In this document: one piece after another, positions 58,013 through 64,000 of the stretch
Layout: the number at the start of each line of letters is the position of its first letter
Numbering within the stretch: position 1 is the stretch's first letter
Assembly (NCBI GenBank): GCA_018907035.1
Contig: JACCIC010000287.1
Coordinates: 372,001-436,000 of the forward strand
Source: Sycobia sp. Sy_11
Taxonomy: Eukaryota; Arthropoda; Insecta; Hymenoptera; Epichrysomallidae
Reading direction: 5' to 3'
Length of the DNA stretch: 64,000 nt
The notes under the pieces: model-generated
What the model was told of the DNA's origin: nothing
Databases searched by the model: none
Seen by the model: only the letters and a program-made list of their open reading frames with translations
Made by a program: the position numbers and the translations under genes

Positions 58013-59299
58013 TTAGGAGTGTGAATAAGTCTTTCCCGTTTTTTGTAAGAGATGGCGCCACCAATACTGTGCGAGTATTCAATGGTTACATATGTCATAA
58101 TCGAAGCTTATTCATATGTCAACAATTCCATACTAACACATTAGTTAAAATTTTTTCGCATCATAAATTTTTGATATCGTGAAAATGTCGAAATTTGAGC
58201 CGAGTCGACGTCATTTGCGGGAAGTTTCACTTTATTGGTTCAATTTGAAGAAATCTGCTGCCGAGAGGCATCGATTGCTTCAGGAGGCTTATGGAGAAGG
58301 TTGTGTCGATGATTCAAGTGTTCGCGGATGGTTTCGACGCTTCAAAAGCGGTGATTTCGACGTGGAAGACAAGGAGCGTTCCGGGCGGCCGCAAATCTTT
58401 GAAGATCGAGAATTGGCGACTTTGCTTGATGAAGATTCTTGTCAAACGCAAGAAGAACTTGCTGAAGCATTGGGAGTTGACCGAACAACCATTTCCAAGC
58501 GTTTGAAAGCCATGGGAATGATCCAAAAGCAAGAAAATTGGGTGCCGTACGAACTGAAGCTGAGAGACGTCGAACGGCGTTTTTTCACTTGCGAACAGCT
58601 GCTTCAGCGACATAAAAGAAAGGGTTTTCTGCATCGTATCGTGACTGGCGATGAAAAGTGGATACGTTACGATAATCCGAAGCGAAGAAAATCATGGGGA
58701 CTACCCGGCCATGCATCATCATCGACGGCCAAGCCAAATATTCATGACGCCAAGCTCATGCTCTGTATATGGTGGGACCAGCTAGGTGTGGTTTACTATG
58801 AGCTTCTGAAACCGAATGAAAGGATCACAGGCGAGGTCTATCGACGACAATTGATGCGTTTGAGCCGCGCACTGCGAGAAAAACGGCCACAATACTCCGA
58901 CAGGCACGACAAAGTTATTTTGCAACATGACAATGCTCGCCCACATGTTGCACCGCCGGTGAAAACATACTTAGAAACGCTCAAATGGGAAGTCCTACCC
59001 CACCCGCCGTATAGTCCAGACGTTGCTCCGTCTGATTACCATCTCTTCAGATCGATGACGCATGGCCTGGCTGACCAGCACTTCCATTCCTACGAGGAAG
59101 CCAAAAAATGGGTGGATGACTGGATAGAGGCCAAACCGGTCGAATTTTTTCGCAACGGGATTCGTATGTTGCCAGAAAGATGGGAAAAAGTTGTAGCTAG
59201 CGATGGCCAATACTTTCAATAGTTCATTTGTAACCATTTTTTCACAATAAAGGCTCAAAATTTGAAAAAAAAACGGGAAAGACTTATTCACATACCTGA
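58013..59299 (+). mobile_element. intact mariner M3 (mauritiana-type)
   Basis: A 1287-bp element, near the 1286 bp of Mos1. TA stands on both sides (58011-58012 and 59300-59301). The terminal inverted repeats of about 32 bp share GTGAATAAGTCTTTCCCGTT and differ at only three positions near the tip. It sits in a (TAA)n tract. Its transposase frame is complete. Confidence 0.95.
58185..59222 (+). CDS. mariner transposase, complete
   Basis: 345 residues from ATG 58185 to TAG 59220-59222, the length of Mos1 transposase. ATG at 58185 is preferred because the two codons before it open only with GTG. Helix-turn-helix one covers about residues 20-60, RSGRP 66-70, and helix-turn-helix two about 88-112. 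The linker WVPYEL is at 119-124. The catalytic triad is Asp156 (TGDEKW), Asp249 (QHDNARPH) and Asp284 (PSDYHLF), the DD34D spacing. ERWEKV and SDGQYF end the protein. No stop or shift is present. It cuts and pastes its own ends at TA sites. Mauritiana-type by overall resemblance; the subfamily is from memory. Confidence 0.95.
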   Translation: MSKFEPSRRHLREVSLYWFNLKKSAAERHRLLQEAYGEGCVDDSSVRGWFRRFKSGDFDVEDKERSGRPQIFEDRELATLLDEDSCQTQEELAEALGVDRTTISKRLKAMGMIQKQENWVPYELKLRDVERRFFTCEQLLQRHKRKGFLHRIVTGDEKWIRYDNPKRRKSWGLPGHASSSTAKPNIHDAKLMLCIWWDQLGVVYYELLKPNERITGEVYRRQLMRLSRALREKRPQYSDRHDKVILQHDNARPHVAPPVKTYLETLKWEVLPHPPYSPDVAPSDYHLFRSMTHGLADQHFHSYEEAKKWVDDWIEAKPVEFFRNGIRMLPERWEKVVASDGQYFQ

Positions 59300-59934
59300 T
59301 ATTATTATTATTATTACAAGCATTATCGAACAAGAACTTCGAGCGACAATAGTTGAATTCGACCGTCTTTACACTCACTCATCACTCACACATCCACATA
59401 TCTGTAAGTCTGCCGTGCTCTGACTAGGGAGTACATCGGATACCCTATAAATGGATATTTCCCATGCATGGGGAGATGGATACCGTATAAACAGGTGACT
59501 TTCAGGCGGGTTATGAATGAATGAGAGGCCTTAAAAACGGGCATTTCTCAAGTATGCTTGTGACCAGTTTGAGAGACGATTAGATCTTGCGGGTGCAGTA
59601 ACTACTAGTTGACTGGTGGGGTTAACTGTGAGAGAATCACTTCATGCTTATATGCGCTCCCTTCTGGAGCGTCCAGTTTAAAACAAGATGGCACTCCTGG
59701 GCCGCCACAAGTAGGGCATTTTTGGCAGCGTCCATCCCGCTTTTTGTAATAGTGCCGTATGGCGTACGGACAGGACCCTGCTGCGAATCGTAGGGAGAGT
59801 GTAACTGAAGCCACCGGACTGTAGGAGGGCTTGAGTAATGGGGAGATTCAGGACGCTGAACCATCAATTCCAACAAGTGATCCTCATGACCATTACAAAT
59901 ATAGCACATTTAACACAAACTTGATTTAGCAAAG

Positions 59935-61298
59935 ATGAAAAGTAAAAACAAGATAGCAGGCTCTAGAGTGCCGCCTGCAACCGACCCAGTAGAGTCCATG
60001 GAGCTTCCCAGCTTTTCTAGTACACCAGGAGGCAACCTGGCTGCCATACCAGAACCTATGACAGGTAACAGTGTGAATGTACGTATGGATGGAAATGCAG
60101 GATTGAATATGAATAGATTGCAAGCAATTTGGGATTCTGCTGAAAGTAAATTGCAAGAGCAATTTTATATAATAAGCAGAGTCCTAAGTAAAATGATGGA
60201 AAGGACTGACATACGAGGAAATGTCAACCAATTGATCAAAAACAGTCTCAGTGAAATTAATAAAGCAGTAGAAGTCGGACAATATGAATTAAAGAAAATG
60301 AGAGTGCTCCAACAGACCGAAAAAGATAAAGAACGGAGTAACTGTAAGGAGACAACTCCTCAAAAACGAAAAAGAGACCGTCAGACTCCTACTCCGGAAC
60401 AAGCGGCCGCACAATAGTGGACGACCCAGACTGAAACCTGGGCGACGGTGGTCTCTAAACACAAAAGACAGAAAAGGACCGAGACGGACCAAAAATTATA
60501 AAACAACAAATGACAAAAAGGATCCAATCGAGACTTCATGGCCGCGGATCTGATCACCCTAACTTTAATGTTAGGAGTGAAGAGATTATGATCAAGCCGG
60601 CGGAAAGGTAGACGTACGTGAACGTTGTACTGACAATACTTCCAAAAAGTTGACCCTGGCCAGAATAGAACAGAAGTCAGGACAATAAGAAAGACGAAGG
60701 ACGCCGCGATACTGTTACAGCTGGCCAGACGGGATAACGAGACGGACTTTAGACAAGTTTTCTAAGACGCCAATAGACAGACTGGACATGTGAAAGAACT
60801 GATCTCCCTAGCGACACTGGAATTCCTGGACCTAGACTGTGTCACGACGGATGAGGACATCATGAACGCATTAAATCAGGAAATGGGACGGACACCAGAG
60901 CATCGGCCTCACGTCTTGGACGTTAATAGTAGAAGACAGAGAATGGCGATCTGCTAATTCGATGTGACAGAGACTACCGATCTCTTAAGGAAAGGACGTA
61001 TAAAAATCAGATGGGCCAATTGTCGAATAAGAAGCAGGTTACGCGTCTTCCGATATTACCGGTGCGTACGATAGTTACCGATCACCTACGAAACGATTGT
61101 AAAGGACCAGACAGAGGAAACTGCTGCTGGCGATGAGGTCTCGAGGGTCATTTCCATAGGGACTGTAAGAGTCGTGGGGAGTCTTACCTTTTCACTGGTG
61201 ATAAGACCCAGGATATGGAACACTTTCCTCGCTTGTCCTCGTGTGTGGTATTCAGGGCTGCATTGACAGAACTGAAGACAAAGACAGCCATGCAATGA
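59935..61298 (+). pseudogene. R1-clade ORF1, copy 2
   Basis: MKSKNKIAGSRVPPA opens at 59935 and 160 codons run to TAG 60415-60417. They cover the N-terminus and the helical segment (DSAESKLQEQFYIISRV). Beyond it, broken frames keep a KDCKRP-like zinc-knuckle region near 61090-61180, but key Cys codons are lost. The stop-start overlap with ORF2 is conserved. It is more decayed than copy 1. Confidence 0.8.
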
Positions 61299-63462
61299 CG
61301 ATCACGATACTCCAATGCAATATGAATGAGAGGAATGTAGGTGACGCATTACTCCCACAGATTGCGGTGGAACTGGATTCTGACTAGCTCATTATTAGTG
61401 AGCAATACAATGACAGACGCTCACCGACTTGGCTTGTTAGCAGCTTGAGCAAGTCCGCAGTCTGGTTTCGTGGGAAAGGCGCGTTGAATATAAAACGGAG
61501 CAGAAGTGAGGAGAACTGTACCTGGGGAAGGGTCGCTGATGTTACCTAAGTGAGCGTTTATCTCAGACCAAACTAGAGTGCTTCTCAATATATGACTAAA
61601 CGCGAGAAAATCGAGGACGCTGTACGGAAATCCCTAGTGATGTGATCGTGGCGGGTGATTTTAACGCGCGAGCGGACGAGTAGGGAATGCCATTGACAAA
61701 TAGACAGGGGTCATGACTACTAGAGCTGGTCGCAAGGCTAGACCTGGCAGTATTTAAGGAAGGAAGGACACCGACGTACAGACGACCTGGGTATGGTAAC
61801 TCCATACCAGATGTGACTTTGGCCTCAAACCGATTCCGGACTAGAGTAAGGCCGTGGCGGGCGATCGAGGCCTATGCGGCCAGTGATCATCAGTATATTG
61901 CCTTCGAATTGACAAATGCAGTGAAATAGAAGGAAGGGCAAAGCACAAGACCTGCCGGGTGGAACCCCAAGCGCCTAGACATGGACGAACTCGAAACGCA
62001 CCTGCAAAATGCAGAACGTCCCTCACGTGAGGTGTCTGAAGAGCTGACAAACCGAGACATGGTGGACGTTAACGGCGACGACGACTAGTTTTCTCCAATG
62101 CCTATGCGATTCCACCATGCCTAAGAAACGCTATAAACGCAATAAACGACAGACATACTGGTGCACGGACGATATCGCGGATCTCCTCAGAAGCATCTAT
62201 TTGAACCTGAGACGGAATGTTCAACGAGCACAAAGTCGAGGCGAAGCGGGTCACTATTCTGCGGAGTTCAGGCTCATCAAGCAGCGGTTGAGATTCGCGA
62301 TCAACAATAATAAGAAACGGTGTTGAAGGCGACTCATTGATGACGTGTATTCGGTATTATACGGGTGAACGTGACGAACGAAACGATAGAGACAGATATC
62401 CTTCTATTCACGCAGAAAGAGCTCCATAGGCCTTCGAATGCATTGGAGCCGAGCAAGGCTCCAAGTCCCGATGGCATATATAGCGAGCTATACTTTGGGT
62501 GGTCGCTTTACGCCGCTCGGATATTCTTTTGGACTTATGCAACGGTTGCCTGGTGGAGCTAGTTTTTTGTAGACTCTGGAAGGAGGTTCGATTGGTCCTC
62601 GTTAGTAAAACTACAGGGGACCCTGATTTGCCTTCTTTGTACAGCTCTCTCTGCCTACTTCATACGACAGAGAAGCTGTTAGAGCTCCTGCTAAGACCAC
62701 GACTGCTACAGGCAATTAAAAATGCCAGAGACCTATCCGAATATCCCAACGGATTTAGGAAAGGACAGTCGACAATTAAGGCTATAAGTGACGTGTCGAA
62801 CATCTTTCATTCAGCGAACTGGTGCTGTCATGAGACTGGTTCTACTGGTGACCCTAGATGTCCAAAACAACTTCAACTCTGCAAAATGGACAGAGATACT
62901 GGCAGTGCTGGAGTTTACTTTCAAAATAGACTCCTATCTGCTATGTATCATACGGGCCTATCTACGGGATCGAAGACTGTCGTACGAGACATTCGGTGGA
63001 AGAAAACGGAAACGCGTGACAGGGGAGGTAGCGCAAGGATCCATTCAGGGTTCCGACTTCTGGAACGTTCAGTACGACGGCTTACTAAGACTGAACATAT
63101 ACGCCTCGTCGCCTATGCTGACAATGTGGCAGCCGAGATAGTCGCGCAACTACTACTTGATTCAGTTAAAACTGAATCAGGTCATGAGATAGGTGACTGA
63201 ATGGATGACAGACCATTGACTGCAGCTCGCGCTGCAGAAGACCGAGTTATTGCTGCTGACTCGTATACGTATAGAGACGGTAGGGACGGAAAGATTGGAG
63301 ACCAGGAGTGAAGTTAAGTATCTTGGCGTCATCTTGGATACGAAGCTAAGCTTCTGCCCTATCCTACAAAACGCGACGAATAAGGCAGCAGAAAAGACCA
63401 AGGCTCTAAGCAGACTGATGTCCAACACGAATCCACCTAGAGAGAACGTACGCACGGTGTGA
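61295..63462 (+). pseudogene. R1-clade ORF2, copy 2 (partial)
   Basis: ATG at 61295. The endonuclease has ILQCNMNE at the start and a GDFNARA-like motif near 61660. RT pieces are APSPDGIYSEL near 62460, GFRKGQSTIKAI near 62752, VAQGSIQGSDFWN near 63030 and a YADN box (degraded catalytic box) near 63115. VKYLGVILDTKLSF follows near 63313. The C-terminal finger is missing. Frames are broken in many places. Confidence 0.83.
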
Positions 63463-63590
63463 TTTACATTGACTACCTTCGGAAGAGCAAAAGGGGCTCA
63501 GGGCTGTACTATGCTAAATTTTGGGCCGTTGCATTTTTATTTTAAGGTAAATTGCAGAATAAATGGGCCGATCTGGCGAATGAAAAATAG
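63463..63590 (+). mobile_element. probable mariner scrap
   Basis: The frame reads VIYIDYLRKSKRG, GLYYAKF and KLQNKWADLANEK. These resemble the middle of mariner transposases (IDYL..GKTI...YYA...). Both ends are missing. Confidence 0.45.
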
Positions 63591-64000
63591 TCATAAGGAT
63601 ACTAAAATAAAGAAACTTAATTTATAACTTCTGTTACCTCAATGCACAATATTATCATGATTTCCTATAGTTTGTTATTTTTTGTAATTTAATTGTAATG
63701 ATTGAGTATTGTGTGTATTGTGTACAAAGAAAAAAATTACTCGTTGTACTCCGCTGAAAACTATATTCTTTGCGATAAGGTAAGGCAATCGTGGGAAAGT
63801 AGCTGCAGTACCTTCCGATCCACGACAAGTATGACACCCTTCCCTTGGCGTGAGGTGAATCAAATGAGTCTCTGTGTGCGCGTCCAGCGAAGTCAATGTG
63901 ATGCAAGTTAAAATAGACGGCAGCAACCAGTCCGTATCAGAACGCGACCCTCCATCCGATTCCGATCGAGACGGTGACTTTTCATGTACTGGATGTTGAT
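63591..64000. other. unassigned window end
   Basis: No confirmed gene. On the minus strand one frame is open from the window edge down to about 63675, some 108 codons, with a Ser/Asp-rich start (SPSRSESDGGSRSDTDW). It could be an N-terminal piece of a retroelement or of the host gene, but no domain or splice site supports either. Confidence 0.35.

Larger units (their letters stand above)
59313..63462 (+). mobile_element. R1-clade LINE copy 2, degraded and 3' truncated
   Basis: Homologous to 18920-23140 of copy 1, beginning within the 5' UTR after a (TTA)n tract. It shows the same UTR, ORF1 start (59935), ATGA overlap (61295-61298) and RT order, but with many stops. It ends inside ORF2 at about 63462, after MSNTNPPREN, where a mariner-like scrap begins. 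It keeps about 65 bp of RT that copy 1 lost near 22320. Confidence 0.88.

Overview
This is an AT-rich, TE-crowded stretch of an animal nuclear genome, most likely an insect and probably a hymenopteran such as an ant. That is an inference from many mariner lineages, R1-clade elements and a Kolobok-type element, and from short exons between long introns. No prokaryotic gene, tRNA, rRNA or CRISPR array was seen.

The host content is one gene on the minus strand. Three short exons with clean splice sites (C 56389-56575, B 26773-26958, A 14342-14483) join in phase. Together they encode part of the second, degenerate AAA module of an ATAD2/ATAD2B-type chromatin ATPase. The introns between them are about 29.4 kb and 12.3 kb, so nearly all of the window is intron of this gene. 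Upstream exons (first AAA domain) should lie beyond 64000, and the bromodomain exons below position 1.

Region by region: 1-4018 is AT-rich with TA microsatellites. 4019-6961 is a decayed piggyBac-like element with TTAA ends. 8431-10625 is a chimera of two mariners. 14525-14990 is a mariner remnant beside exon A. 15000-17480 is a dead RNase H-bearing LINE. 17890-18763 is an antisense R1 fragment. 18804-24085 is a nearly full-length R1-clade LINE set in a (TAA)n tract. 27606-30444 is a mariner stub fused to an antisense Ty3/gypsy remnant. 30985-32502 is a Penelope-like fragment, a mariner end and a second mariner. 33190-34205 is an antisense mariner. 34338-35679 and 47230-50037 are two inverted copies of a non-coding repeat with fold-back minisatellite arms, the second interrupted by mariner 48028-49286. 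36281-38088 is an internally deleted Kolobok-like element. 39139-40399 and 42823-43655 are two copies of another mariner family. 44985-47130 has LTR-like and A-rich sequence. 50690-57700 holds further mariners, including a cecropia/Hsmar1-type copy next to exon C. 58013-59299 is an intact mariner. 59313-63462 is a second, truncated R1-clade copy.

Apart from the ATAD2-like exons, nearly every coding signal is transposon-derived and broken. The exception is the 345-residue mariner transposase at 58185-59222, which looks complete and possibly active.
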